A stretch of DNA of 64,000 nucleotides. It comes from Hydrogenophaga pseudoflava NBRC 102511 (GTDB lineage: Bacteria; Pseudomonadota; Gammaproteobacteria; Burkholderiales; Burkholderiaceae_C). The translations under genes and the position numbers were made by a program. The notes under the pieces were generated by a model. That model did not search any database and was not told the DNA's origin. It saw nothing but the letters and a program-made list of their open reading frames with translations. How positions within the stretch are numbered: position 1 is the stretch's first letter; the number at the start of each line of letters is the position of its first letter. Shown here piece after piece: positions 25,936 through 36,692 of this stretch. The stretch lies in contig NZ_BCWQ01000009.1 of NCBI RefSeq assembly GCF_001592285.1, positions 62,001 to 126,000 of the forward strand, written 5' to 3'.

Positions 25936-26832
25936 ATGCCCCATACCCGGTCCCTCGCCCGTTGTGCGCTCGCCCTGCTGGCCGCCGCGCTGGTCCAGCC
26001 GTCGATGGCCGGCCCGGTGCTGGACCGCATCAAGTCCAGCGGCACTGTGGTGATCGCCCACCGCGAATCGTCGGTGCCGTTCTCCTTTGTCGACCCGGAC
26101 GGCAAGCCGGTGGGTTACGCGGTGGACCTGTGCCTGAAGCTGGTGGACGCGCTGCGCCGCCAGATGGCCGCGCCCGATCTGAAACCCCGCTTCGTGATGG
26201 TGACGCCGGCCAACCGCATCGCCATGATCGAAGAGGGCAAGGCCGACCTGGAATGCGGCTCGACCACCAACAACGCCGAGCGCCGGCAGAAGGTGGCTTT
26301 CACCGTGCCGCACTACATCGCCGGGGCGCGCTACCTCGTGCGGGCCGACAGCCCGGTGGACGTGATCCGCGACTTCAAGGGCCGCACCGTGGTCTCGACC
26401 AAGGGCACCACGCCGCTCAAGGCAGTGACGCAGGCCAACAACGAGTACCAGCTCGGCATCCGCGTGGTGGAAGCGCCGGACCATGCGCGCGCGGTCGACA
26501 TGGTGGCCGCCGCCGAGGCCGACGGCTTCGCGATGGACGACGTGCTGCTCTACGGCCTGGTGGCCGGGCGGCCCGATCCCGGCAAGTTCAAGGTGGTGGG
26601 CAAGTTCCTGACCATCGAGCCGCTGGCCATCATGTTCTCGCGCAGCGACGCCGAGTTCAAGAAGCTGGTCGACGACGAGATGAAGCGCCTGATCCAGACA
26701 CGCGAGGCCCATGTGGTCTACGAGCGCTGGTTCCAGAAGCCCATCCCGCCGGCCAACCGCAGCCTCAACCTGCCCATGAACTACCTGCTCAAGGACTTCT
26801 GGAAGTACCCCACCGACCAAGTGCCGGGCTGA
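25936..26832 (+). CDS. amino-acid ABC transporter substrate-binding protein 2
   Basis: A 298-residue paralogue of the flanking receptors. Signal peptide at about 1-24 (VQPSMAG). AHRESSVPFSFVDPDGKPVGYAVDLC and MVTPANRIAMIEEGKADLECGSTTNN are conserved, but the loop VTSQNRIPLVQNG of its neighbours is replaced by VTPANRIAMIEEG and the late CMLRKDD by IMFSRSD. These changes lie near the ligand pocket of family members, so its ligand may differ from that of the other two. It lies 38 bp after receptor 1. Confidence 0.9.
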   Translation: MPHTRSLARCALALLAAALVQPSMAGPVLDRIKSSGTVVIAHRESSVPFSFVDPDGKPVGYAVDLCLKLVDALRRQMAAPDLKPRFVMVTPANRIAMIEEGKADLECGSTTNNAERRQKVAFTVPHYIAGARYLVRADSPVDVIRDFKGRTVVSTKGTTPLKAVTQANNEYQLGIRVVEAPDHARAVDMVAAAEADGFAMDDVLLYGLVAGRPDPGKFKVVGKFLTIEPLAIMFSRSDAEFKKLVDDEMKRLIQTREAHVVYERWFQKPIPPANRSLNLPMNYLLKDFWKYPTDQVPG

Positions 26833-26879
26833 CCTCCAGCGGTGATTCCCGTTTCCCCAACCCACTCGAAGGAGTAACC

Positions 26880-27779
26880 ATGAAGAAGACCCTGTTGGCC
26901 GTGGCCGCCGTGCTCGCCGCCTCGACCGCAATGGCCCAGACCACCGACACGCTCAAGAAGATCAAGGACAGCGGCAGCATCACCCTGGGGGTGCGCGAGT
27001 CCTCCGGCCTGTCCTACACCATCGGCAACGGCAAGTTCGTGGGCTTCCACACCGAGATGGCCGAGCGCGTGATCGCCGACCTGCAGAAGCAGCTGGGCCT
27101 GGCCAAGCTGGAAGTGAAGTACCAGCCGGTGACCTCGCAGAACCGCATCCCCCTGGTGCAGAACGGCACCGTCGACCTGGAGTGCGGCTCCACCACCAAC
27201 AACGCGGCCCGCCAGAAGGACGTGTCCTTCGCCGTGACCACCTACGTGGAAGAAGTGCGCATCGCCGTCAAGGCCAACTCGGGCATCAACTCCATCGCCC
27301 AGCTCAGCGGCAAGAAGGTCGCCACCACCACCGGCACCACCTCGGTCCAGACCCTGCGCAAGCACGAGCGTGCGACCAACGTGAACTTCGAAGAGGTGTT
27401 CGGCAAGGACCACGCCGACAGCTTCCTGCTGCTCGAATCCGGCCGCGCCGACGCCTTCGTGATGGACGGCTCCATTCTGGCCGCCAACATCGCCAAGTCC
27501 AAGAACCCGGCCGACTACAAGATCGTCGGCGAGGTGCTGTCGGTCGAGCCCATCGCCTGCATGCTGCGCAAGGACGACGCCGCCTTCAAGAAGGCCGTGG
27601 ACGACTCCATCAAGAACCAGATCAAGGACGGCTCGCTGGCCAAGCTGTACGACAAGTGGTTCATGCAGCCGATCCCGCCGGCCAACGCCAAGATCGGCCT
27701 GCCGCTGTCGGAAGCCACCAAGGCGGCCTGGGCTGCGCCCAACGACAAGCCGATGGAAGACTATTCCGTCAAGAAGTAA
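26880..27779 (+). CDS. gltI: glutamate/aspartate-type ABC substrate-binding protein 3
   Basis: A 299-residue receptor, signal peptide 1-20 (STAMAQ). It is the closest of the three to GltI: GVRESSGLSYTIGNGKFVGFHTEMAERV, VTSQNRIPLVQNGTVDLECGSTTNN, ATTTGTTSVQTL and EPIACMLRKDD. It has the best ribosome-binding site of the three (AAGGAG at 26869-26874) and lies directly before the permease genes, so it is probably the main receptor. A structured repeat with a hairpin and T-rich tail follows, which could lower expression of the permeases relative to the receptors. Confidence 0.92.
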   Translation: MKKTLLAVAAVLAASTAMAQTTDTLKKIKDSGSITLGVRESSGLSYTIGNGKFVGFHTEMAERVIADLQKQLGLAKLEVKYQPVTSQNRIPLVQNGTVDLECGSTTNNAARQKDVSFAVTTYVEEVRIAVKANSGINSIAQLSGKKVATTTGTTSVQTLRKHERATNVNFEEVFGKDHADSFLLLESGRADAFVMDGSILAANIAKSKNPADYKIVGEVLSVEPIACMLRKDDAAFKKAVDDSIKNQIKDGSLAKLYDKWFMQPIPPANAKIGLPLSEATKAAWAAPNDKPMEDYSVKK

Positions 27780-27780
27780 G

Positions 27781-27858
27781 GCCCCCACGCTCCGCCGCTG
27801 CGCGGGTCGCTGCCCCCCGAGGGGGCTGACCCGGCTTGGGGCGGCCCGGCGCCGGGTC
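27781..27858. repeat. GC-rich intergenic repeat of Comamonadaceae type, with hairpins
   Basis: The element begins GCCCCCACGCTCCGCCGC and contains a stem GCCCCC-CGA-GGGGGC (27812-27826) and a longer one GACCCGGC (27828-27835) with GCCGGGTC (27851-27858). Its first 18 bp recur at 22857-22874. I recall similar sequences as recurrent intergenic elements in Comamonadaceae genomes; that is memory, not a search. Between receptor 3 and the permease gene it may act as an mRNA-processing or stabilising structure. Confidence 0.6.
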
Positions 27859-27913
27859 GGTCACTCTCCGGCGTCGGGTTTGTTTTTTCTTCTGTTGAAC
27901 CTGGGGATTCACC

Positions 27914-28654
27914 ATGGCTACATGGGATTGGCAGGTGTTCTGCAAGGACACCATCGACGGTGAGGTCCGTCCGCGCTGCTTCGGCGAGGGTGGCGACATC
28001 ACCTACCTGGACTGGCTGCTCTCGGCCTGGGGCTGGACGCTCTCCGTCGCCCTGTTGGCGCTGGTGGTCGCGCTCGTGGTCGGTTCGGTCATGGGCATCT
28101 TCCGCACCACGCCCAGCAAGGCGCTGGTGGCCATCGGCAACGCCTGGACCGAGCTGTTCCGCAACATCCCGCTGCTGGTGCAGGTCTTCCTCTGGTACCA
28201 CGTGCTGCCGGCGCTGGTGCCCGCGCTCAAGAACTTTCCCAGCTTCATCCTGGTGGTGTTCGCGCTGGGCTTCTTCACCTCGGCGCGCATCGCCGAGCAG
28301 GTGCGCGCCGGCATCCAGAGCCTGTCCAAGGGCCAGCGCTACGCGGGCCTCGCCATGGGCCTGACGCTGACCCAGACCTACCGCTACGTGCTGCTGCCGA
28401 TGGCGTTCCGCATCGTCATTCCGCCGCTGACCAGCGAGAGCATGAACATCATCAAGAACTCGTCGGTGGCCTTCGCGGTGTCGATTGCCGAGCTGACCAT
28501 GTTCGCCATGCAGGCGCAGGAAGAAACCTCGCGCGGCATCGAGGTCTACCTCGCCGTCACCGGCCTGTACTTCATCTCCGCCTTTGTCATCAACCGCATC
28601 GCCCTGTTCATCGAACACCGGGTGCAGGTGCCCGGCATGATCGGAGGCCACTGA
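27914..28654 (+). CDS. gltJ: amino-acid ABC transporter permease, GltJ type
   Basis: A 246-residue inner-membrane permease of the HisM/GltJ family. About five transmembrane helices; the ATPase-contact EAA loop is EQVRAGIQSLSKGQRYAGLAMGL (about 126-148). The extended N-terminus (DWQVFCKDTIDGEVRPRCFGEGGDITYLDWLL) is typical of GltJ. Together with the next gene it forms the translocation channel for receptors 1-3. It lies 134 bp after receptor 3, beyond an intergenic repeat, and 1 bp before gltK. Confidence 0.93.
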   Translation: MATWDWQVFCKDTIDGEVRPRCFGEGGDITYLDWLLSAWGWTLSVALLALVVALVVGSVMGIFRTTPSKALVAIGNAWTELFRNIPLLVQVFLWYHVLPALVPALKNFPSFILVVFALGFFTSARIAEQVRAGIQSLSKGQRYAGLAMGLTLTQTYRYVLLPMAFRIVIPPLTSESMNIIKNSSVAFAVSIAELTMFAMQAQEETSRGIEVYLAVTGLYFISAFVINRIALFIEHRVQVPGMIGGH

Positions 28655-28655
28655 C

Positions 28656-29321
28656 ATGAACCTCGACTTCTCCTTCCTGAACTGGGACGTGCTCACGGGC
28701 TTCGTGCTCAAGGGCCTGATCTTCTCGGTGCAGCTGACCCTGGTGGCCATGATCGGTGGCATCGCGCTGGGTACGGTGCTCGCGCTGATGCGCCTGTCGG
28801 GCAAGAAGTGGCTGGTGATGCCGGCCGCGTTCTACGTCAACACCCTGCGCTCCATCCCGCTGGTGATGGTGATCCTGTGGTTCTTCCTGCTGATCCCGCT
28901 GATGATCGGCCAGCCCATGGGCGCCGAGCTCTCGGCCATCATCACCTTCACGGTGTTCGAGGCGGCCTACTACTCGGAGATCATGCGCGCGGGCATCCAG
29001 AGCGTGCCCAAGGGCCAGGTCAACGCCGGCTACGCCGTGGGCATGACCTATGGGCAGACCATGCAGCTGATCGTGCTGCCGCAGGCCTTCCGCAACATGC
29101 TGCCGGTGCTGATGACGCAGACCATCATCCTGTTCCAGGACACCAGTCTGGTCTACGCCATCGGCGCCTACGACCTGCTCAAGGGCTTCGAGGTGGCGGG
29201 CAAAAACTTCAACCGCCCGGTCGAGACCTACCTGGTCGCCGCCGTCGTCTATTTCGTCATTTGTTTCTCGCTGTCGATGCTGGTGCGTCGCCTGCAGAAG
29301 AAGATCGCCATCATTCGCTGA
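28656..29321 (+). CDS. gltK: amino-acid ABC transporter permease, GltK type
   Basis: A 221-residue membrane permease. [28 protein letters not shown] is the typical GltK N-terminus; the EAA loop is [23 protein letters not shown] (about 109-131); [14 protein letters not shown] follows. It pairs with GltJ and binds the GltL ATPase on the cytoplasmic side. The start is one base after the gltJ stop, so the two subunits are probably made in equal amounts. Confidence 0.93.
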   Translation: MNLDFSFLNWDVLTGFVLKGLIFSVQLTLVAMIGGIALGTVLALMRLSGKKWLVMPAAFYVNTLRSIPLVMVILWFFLLIPLMIGQPMGAELSAIITFTVFEAAYYSEIMRAGIQSVPKGQVNAGYAVGMTYGQTMQLIVLPQAFRNMLPVLMTQTIILFQDTSLVYAIGAYDLLKGFEVAGKNFNRPVETYLVAAVVYFVICFSLSMLVRRLQKKIAIIR

Positions 29322-29338
29322 GCGGCTGGAGAAGAACC

Positions 29339-30073
29339 ATGATCGACATCAAGAACGTTTCCAAGTGGTACGGCAGCTTCCAGGTGCTGACCGACTGCAC
29401 CACCTCCATCCAGAAGGGGGAGGTGGTGGTGGTCTGCGGTCCCTCGGGCTCGGGCAAGTCCACGCTGATCAAGACCGTCAACGCGCTGGAGCCCTTCCAG
29501 AAGGGCGACATCGTGGTCGACGGCATCAGCCTAGCCGACCCCAGGACCAACCTGCCCAAGCTGCGCAGCCGCGTGGGCATGGTGTTCCAGCACTTCGAGC
29601 TGTTTCCGCACCTGTCGGTGACCGAAAACCTGACGATCGCGCAGATCAAGGTGCTGGGTCGCAACGCCGACGAGGCCAAGACGCGCGGGCTGAAGATGCT
29701 CGACCGCGTGGGCCTGATGGCGCACAAGGACAAGTTCCCGGGCCAGCTCTCCGGTGGCCAGCAGCAGCGCGTGGCGATCGCGCGTGCGCTGAGCATGGAC
29801 CCCATCGTCATGCTGTTCGACGAACCCACCTCGGCGCTCGACCCCGAGATGGTGGGTGAGGTGCTGGACGTGATGGTGCAGCTGGCCAATGAGGGCATGA
29901 CCATGATGTGCGTGACGCACGAAATGGGCTTTGCCAAGAAGGTCAGTCACCGCGTGATCTTCATGGACGCGGGCAAAATCGTCGAAGACTGCCGCCGCGA
30001 CGAGTTCTTCGGCAACCCCGATGCCCGTTCGCCCCGCGCCAAGGACTTCCTCTCCAAGATCCTCCAGCATTGA
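29339..30073 (+). CDS. gltL: amino-acid ABC transporter ATP-binding protein
   Basis: A 244-residue ABC ATPase. Walker [10 protein letters not shown] at 34-42, Q-loop [13 protein letters not shown], signature [15 protein letters not shown] (about 136-150), Walker [15 protein letters not shown] and switch His in CVTHEMG. It powers uptake through GltJK. The ATG at 29339 follows GGAGAAGA. Its stop codon overlaps the likely TTG start of the sensor kinase, linking transport and signalling in one transcript. Confidence 0.95.
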   Translation: MIDIKNVSKWYGSFQVLTDCTTSIQKGEVVVVCGPSGSGKSTLIKTVNALEPFQKGDIVVDGISLADPRTNLPKLRSRVGMVFQHFELFPHLSVTENLTIAQIKVLGRNADEAKTRGLKMLDRVGLMAHKDKFPGQLSGGQQQRVAIARALSMDPIVMLFDEPTSALDPEMVGEVLDVMVQLANEGMTMMCVTHEMGFAKKVSHRVIFMDAGKIVEDCRRDEFFGNPDARSPRAKDFLSKILQH

Positions 30074-32054
30074 ACCCCGCCCAGGCCGCGCCATCCCCGC
30101 CCGCGAACGCGCCCGCTGGCGCAGGCGCGGCTGTGCGTCCGGCCTCCGAGCGGGTGGGCTGGCTGGCGCGGCGGCTGCTGCTCTTGCTGGTCGGCGTGGC
30201 CCTGGTGTCGCTCACCGGTGCCGGCGTCTACCAGCACAGTTACGCCCAGGGTGAGCACAGCCTCAAGGCCGCCACCAACAGCCGGCTGGACCTGTTCGCC
30301 ACCGTGGTCGAGGCGCGGGTGCGGCGCCTGGAGCCGGTGCCCGCCACCATCCAGCTCAACCCCGCGGTGCTGGCGGTGCTGCGCGCCCCCGATCCGGCCC
30401 GCGAGCGCGCCGCCAACGACTACCTGGCCCGGCTGAACGCCCACCTGGGCAGCGTCGCGGTCTATGTGCTCGATGTGCGCGGCGTCGTGCTGGCATCGAG
30501 CAACGTGGCCGAGCGCGACGACAGCCTGCTGGGCGAGGACGTGTCCTACCGGCCCTACTACCTGGAGGCGCTGGCCGGCCGCTCCACCCGCCACTTCGCC
30601 ATCGGCAGCGGTGGCCAGGCGGGCTACTTCGCCTCGCACCCGATCTACGACGGCCCGCGCGTGCTGGGCGTGGCCGCCATCAAGATCGGCCTGGACGCGC
30701 TGGAGCAGACCTGGCCCATGCTGGCGGCGCCCGCCCTGGTGGCCGACGCCAACCAGGTGGTGATCCTTTCGTCCCAGCCCGCCTGGCGCTACACCTCGAT
30801 GGCGCCGCTGCCGGCCGAGCGGCGCGTCGACCTGCAGCTGACGCAGACCTACGGTTCGCTGCGGCTGCCGCAATTTCCCATCGACGTGCGGCTCTCGGTC
30901 GACGAGGACACGCAGGAGGTGCAGGGATTTGTCTCGGGCGACGAGGTGCGCCACCGCGAAGCGCTGGACGCCGGCAGCAACCGGGCCGGGCACCTGGTGC
31001 TGGGCCGCTCGCTCGACGGCATGGACTGGCGCGTGCTGATCTTCACCAGCCTCTCGGAGGTGCGCGACCAGGCCCTGGCCGACGGCGTGGGCGGCGCGAT
31101 GACCGCGGCCTTCCTGATCCTGCTGGTGCTCTACTGGAGCCAGCGCCGCCGCATCGAACGGCAGAAGCTCGCGGCCAAGCGGCTGCTGGAGCAGGTCAAC
31201 GCCGACCTGGAGCGCCAGGTCGGCCTGCGCACCCAGGAGCTCACCGACACCAACGAGCAGCTGCGCCGCGAAGTGGCCGAGCGCCAGCAGACCGAGCAGA
31301 CCCTGCGGTCGGCGCAGGACGAGCTGGTGCACGCCGGCAAGATGGCGGTGCTGGGCCAGCTGGCCGCCAGCATCACGCACGAGCTGACCCAGCCGCTGGG
31401 CGGCATCCGCACGCTGGCGGGCAACGCGGCCGAGTTCATGCGCCGCGGCAACCACGCCGCCGCGCAGGAGAACCTGTCCATCGTGGCGCGGCTGGTGGAG
31501 CAGATGGCGCGCATCATCGACCCGCTCAAGAGCTTCTCGCGCAAGTCCAGCGCCTCGCCCGGGGCCACCGACGTGGGCCGGGTGGTCGAGCAGGCGCTGT
31601 TTCTCTACCAGCTGCGCGTGCGCCACGACCAGGTGCGGGTGGACAACCGCTGCGCACCGGGCCAGTGGACCGCCTGGTGCGACGCCAACCGGCTGGAGCA
31701 GGTGCTGGTGAACCTGGTCGGCAACGCGCTGGACGCCATGCGCGACGCCGACCCGCGCGTGCTCACGCTGAGCGCCGAGCGCTGCGAGGTGGCCGGTGTG
31801 CCGATGGTGGCGCTGACGGTGCGCGACAGTGGCAAGGGCCTGAGCGAGACCGACCAGCGGCGCCTGTTCGAACCCTTCTACACCACCAAACCCAGCGGCG
31901 CGGGCCTGGGCCTGGGCCTGGCGATCTGCCGCGACCTTGCCGCAGAATTCGGGGGCGACCTGCAGGCCCACAACCATGCCGATGGCGGCGCCTGCTTCGT
32001 GCTCACCGTTCCCGTGGGCCCCGCCCCCGACACCGCGAAAGACACCCCATCCCG

Positions 32055-32058
<4 letters not shown>
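30070..32058 (+). CDS. DctB-type sensor histidine kinase
   Basis: About 662 residues with the chosen start. Two transmembrane segments (near 35-55 and 335-355) flank a large periplasmic double-Cache sensor. A coiled coil ([19 protein letters not shown]) leads to HisKA with His437 ([13 protein letters not shown]) and HATPase with [16 protein letters not shown] and GLGLGLAIC. The Thr/Gln pattern HELTQP is the DctB/FlrB class, partners of sigma54 activators. No ATG fits: a TTG at 30070 overlaps the gltL stop (TTGA) and is preferred; a GTG at 30133 is the alternative. It probably senses an amino acid or the loaded receptor. Confidence 0.85.
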
Positions 32059-33419
<1,361 letters not shown>

Positions 33420-33444
33420 ACCGGCGCGGGCGCTGGGCGCCCGG

Positions 33445-34596
33445 TCACTCCATCCGGACCCAGCCCGCGTTCTGCTGGTGGCTGCGCAGCACCGCCTCGA
33501 TGAAGGCCATGCCCTCCAGCCCGTCCGCCAGCCCCGGAAAATCTGCGCTGCCGTGGCCGCGCCAGGCCTGCGCGAAGTCGCGGTACAGCTGGGCGAAGGC
33601 CTCGAGATAACCTTCCGGGTGTCCGGCGGGCACGCGCTGGTCTCCTGGCTGGGTCTGCGTCTGTGGTGGCAGGCCCCGGCGCAGCAGCCGGGCGGGTTCA
33701 CCGCGGGGCGCCAGCCAGAGCTGCTCGGGCTGTTCCTGATCGAAATGCAGCGAGGCGCGGGTGCCGTACACCCGCAGGCGCAGCGCGTTGCTGGCGCCGC
33801 TGGCCACCTGGCTGGCCCACAGCATGCCCCGCGCGCCGCCGTCGAAACGCAGCATGGCCTGCACGTGGTCGTCCAGCACGCGGCCCGGAACGAAGCGGGT
33901 GAGTTCGGCCGACAGCTCCTGCACGCGCAGGCCGCTGACATAGCACGCCAGGTGGTAGGCGTGGGTGCCGATGTCGCCCAGCGCACCGGCGGGGCCGGCC
34001 CGCAGCGGGTCGGCGCGCCACTCGGCCTGTTTGTTGCCCTGCTGTTCCGCCGGCTCGCCCAGCCAGTCCTGGGCGTATTCGACCTGCACGATGCGCAGCT
34101 CGCCGAGTTCGCCCGCGGCCACCAGGTCGCGCGCCTGCCGCACCATGGGGTAGCCGGCGTAGGTGTGCGTCAGCAGGAACAGCAGGCCGCGCGCGCGCGC
34201 GGTCTCGGCCAGCGTCCGGGCTTGCGCGAGCGAGGTGGCCAGGGGCTTGTCGCAGATGACGTGGATGCCCTGCTCGGCGAAGGCCAGCGCGACCGGGACG
34301 TGCAGGTGGTTGGGGGTGACGATGGCCACGGCGTCGATGCCGTCGGGGCGCTGCGCCTCGGCGCGTGCCATCTCGGCGTAGTTGGCGTAGCTGCGTTCGC
34401 GCGGGATGTGCAGCGCCGCCGCGCTGGCGTGCGCGCGCTCCGCGGTGGACGACAGGGCGCCGGCCACCAATTCGAACTGGTCGTCCAGCCGCGCGGCGAT
34501 GCGGTGCGCAGCGCCGATGAAGCTGCCTTCGCCGCCCCCCACCATGCCCAGGCGGATGCGGCGCCGGGAGCGGTCGCCGGTGTCGTGGTCGTTCAT
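33445..34596 (-). CDS. Gfo/Idh/MocA family sugar dehydrogenase
   Basis: A 383-residue NAD(P)-dependent oxidoreductase. The Rossmann region is [20 protein letters not shown] (about 14-33); CDKPLAT (about 105-111) replaces the usual EKP motif with the catalytic Lys kept; [16 protein letters not shown] supplies the conserved His. Such enzymes oxidise hydroxyls of sugars or polyols. It is the last gene of the ROK-regulated operon and overlaps the isomerase gene by four bases, so the pair probably acts in sequence, as in inositol or 3-keto-sugar breakdown. The sugar is unknown. Confidence 0.9.
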   Translation of the reverse strand: MNDHDTGDRSRRRIRLGMVGGGEGSFIGAAHRIAARLDDQFELVAGALSSTAERAHASAAALHIPRERSYANYAEMARAEAQRPDGIDAVAIVTPNHLHVPVALAFAEQGIHVICDKPLATSLAQARTLAETARARGLLFLLTHTYAGYPMVRQARDLVAAGELGELRIVQVEYAQDWLGEPAEQQGNKQAEWRADPLRAGPAGALGDIGTHAYHLACYVSGLRVQELSAELTRFVPGRVLDDHVQAMLRFDGGARGMLWASQVASGASNALRLRVYGTRASLHFDQEQPEQLWLAPRGEPARLLRRGLPPQTQTQPGDQRVPAGHPEGYLEAFAQLYRDFAQAWRGHGSADFPGLADGLEGMAFIEAVLRSHQQNAGWVRME

Positions 34597-35651
34597 GGTT
34601 GCAGGCCCAGCAAGGTCGCGAGCGTGCCGGGGTCTCCGGCGCTCGCGGCGAAATCGTCGAAGGCCCGGTCGGCCACGCGGATGATGTGGTCGCGGATGAA
34701 GGCCGCACCTTCGCGCGCGCCGTCTTCCGGGTGCTTGAGGCAGCACTCCCATTCCAGCACCGCCCAGCCCGCATAGTCGTGCTGCGCCATCTTCGAGAAG
34801 ATGGCCTTGAAGTCGATCTGCCCGTCGCCCAGCGAGCGGAAGCGGCCGGCGCGGTCCGCCCAGTCGCTGAAGCCGCCGTACACGCCCTGCCGGCCGTTCG
34901 GCCGGAACTCTGCGTCCTTCACGTGGAAGGCGCGGATGCGCTCGTGGTAGTGGTCGATGAAGGCCAGGTAGTCGAGCTGCTGCAGCACGAAGTGGCTGGG
35001 GTCGTAGAGGATGTTGGCGCGTGGGTGCTGGCCTACGGCGTCGAGGAAGCGCTCGAAGGTCACGCCGTCGTGCAGGTCCTCGCCGGGGTGCAGTTCGTAG
35101 CAGACGTCCACGCCCGCGTCGTCGAAGGCGTCGAGCACCGGGCGCCAGCGCCTGGCGAGCTCGGCGAACGCCGCCTCGACCAGGCCGGGCGGGCGCTGCG
35201 GCCAGGGGTAGAGGTAGGGCCAGGCGAGTGCGCCCGAGAACGAGGCATGGGCCTTCAGGCCGAGCCGCTTCGAGGCCTTGGCGGCGAGCAGCAGCTGCTC
35301 GTGCGCCCACGCGGTGCGGGCGGCCGGGTTGCCGCGCACCTGCGGCGCGGCGAAGGCGTCGAACTGCAGGTCGTAGGCCGGGTGCACGCAGAGCAGCTGG
35401 CCCTGCAGGTGGGTGGAGAGTTCGGTGATCTGCAGGCCGTGCGCGGCGAGCAGGCCCGTTACCTCGTCGCAATACGCGTCGCTGTCCGCGGCGCGCTCCA
35501 GATCGAAGATGGCCGGGTCGCTGGTCGGGATCTGCAGCCCCTGGTAGCCCAGCGAGGCGGCCCATCCGGCCAGGCCCTCCAGCGTGTTGAAGGGCGCGGC
35601 CGGGCCGATGAACTGGGCCAGGAAGATCCCGGGTCCCTGGATGGTTTTCAT
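34593..35651 (-). CDS. sugar phosphate isomerase/epimerase-like TIM barrel
   Basis: A 352-residue AP-endonuclease-2/xylose-isomerase-like TIM barrel. Metal-binding motifs are recognisable: ELHPGED (about 186-192), DPSHFVLQ (about 222-229), AFHVKDAEF (about 250-258) and LEWECC near the end. Members include epimerases, isomerases and inosose dehydratase (IolE). Translational coupling to the Gfo/Idh/MocA dehydrogenase downstream (ATGA) and co-transcription with an importer indicate a catabolic role for the imported sugar. Confidence 0.87.
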   Translation of the reverse strand: MKTIQGPGIFLAQFIGPAAPFNTLEGLAGWAASLGYQGLQIPTSDPAIFDLERAADSDAYCDEVTGLLAAHGLQITELSTHLQGQLLCVHPAYDLQFDAFAAPQVRGNPAARTAWAHEQLLLAAKASKRLGLKAHASFSGALAWPYLYPWPQRPPGLVEAAFAELARRWRPVLDAFDDAGVDVCYELHPGEDLHDGVTFERFLDAVGQHPRANILYDPSHFVLQQLDYLAFIDHYHERIRAFHVKDAEFRPNGRQGVYGGFSDWADRAGRFRSLGDGQIDFKAIFSKMAQHDYAGWAVLEWECCLKHPEDGAREGAAFIRDHIIRVADRAFDDFAASAGDPGTLATLLGLQP

Positions 35652-35677
35652 GTGGGGTCCTCCTGGCGGGCGCGGCC

Positions 35678-36640
35678 TCAGAACGGGCTGTCGGGGAAGT
35701 AGAAGTCCTTGGCGTTCTGCTTGGTGATCAACACCGAAGGAACGATGGTCGTGGCCGGCAGCTTCTCGCCCTTCTGGCGCGCCAGCGCGGTCATCTTGAT
35801 CGCCTCGTAGAGGAACTTGGGCGAGTACGACACGTTGGCCTGGATCAGCGGGTTGCTGCCGTCCATGAGCGTCTTGACCATGGCTTTGGCGCCGGCGCCG
35901 CCGAAGACGATCTTGATGTCGGTGCGCTTGGCCTGCTCGATCGCGCGCAGCACGCCGAAGGCCATGTCGTCGTCGGCCGCCCACACGGCGTCGATCGCCT
36001 TGAAGCGGGTCAGGAAGTCCTGCATCACCTTGAAGGCGTCGTCGCGGTTCCAGTTGCCGTGCTTGGCGTCCAGGATCTTGATGCCCGGGTGGTTCTTCAT
36101 CACCCCGGTGAACGCGTCCATGCGCTCGTTGTCGATGGTGGTCGGAATGCCGCGCAGCGCGACGATGTTGCCCTTGCCGTTGAGGGTCTTGGCCAGGTAC
36201 TCGGCCGGCACCTTGCCGAAGGCGGTGTTGTCGCCGGACACATAGGCGTCCTGTGCGCTGGTGTCGGTCAGGCCGCGGTCGACCACGGTGACGTACACCC
36301 CCTTGGACTTCACCTGCTGCACCGGGCGCGTGAGCGCGGCCGATTCGAAGGGCAGGACCACCAGGGAATCGATCTTGGTCGCGGTGACCAGGTCCTGCAG
36401 CTGGTTGGCCTGCTCGGGCGCGCCGCTGGCGGTCTTGATCGTGACCTTGATGTTCGGGTCCTTTTCAAGCTCCTTCTTGGCCTCGTTGGCCCAGTACACC
36501 AGGCCGGCGGCGAAGCTGTGGGTGGCGGCCGGGATGGCCACGCCCAGGTTCACCTTGTTCTGGGCCTGTGCCAGCAGCGGGCTGGCCAGGCCGACGGCGG
36601 CCACGGCGGCCAGTGCGTGCAGGCGGATGCGGTTCTTCAT
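35678..36640 (-). CDS. sugar ABC transporter substrate-binding protein, RbsB-like
   Basis: A 320-residue periplasmic receptor (Peripla_BP_4). Signal peptide 1-26 (ASPLLAQAQ), then VNLGVAIPAATHSFAAGLVYWANEAKKE and the type I two-lobe fold; AVWAADDDMAFGVLRAI is a hallmark. It binds a sugar for the RbsC/RbsA-like proteins encoded upstream in the transcript. It is the third transport gene of the operon, placed after the ATPase and permease as in some Burkholderiales systems. Confidence 0.92.
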   Translation of the reverse strand: MKNRIRLHALAAVAAVGLASPLLAQAQNKVNLGVAIPAATHSFAAGLVYWANEAKKELEKDPNIKVTIKTASGAPEQANQLQDLVTATKIDSLVVLPFESAALTRPVQQVKSKGVYVTVVDRGLTDTSAQDAYVSGDNTAFGKVPAEYLAKTLNGKGNIVALRGIPTTIDNERMDAFTGVMKNHPGIKILDAKHGNWNRDDAFKVMQDFLTRFKAIDAVWAADDDMAFGVLRAIEQAKRTDIKIVFGGAGAKAMVKTLMDGSNPLIQANVSYSPKFLYEAIKMTALARQKGEKLPATTIVPSVLITKQNAKDFYFPDSPF

Positions 36641-36692
36641 GCTTGTCTCCTTGAGGGTGGTGCTGACAGAAAAGCGAAGGCTTGGCGTGCCT

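Noticed and set aside
29947-31977. A 676-codon minus-strand frame opposite the DctB-type kinase
   Set aside because: No recognisable domain; the plus strand encodes an intact kinase in an operon.
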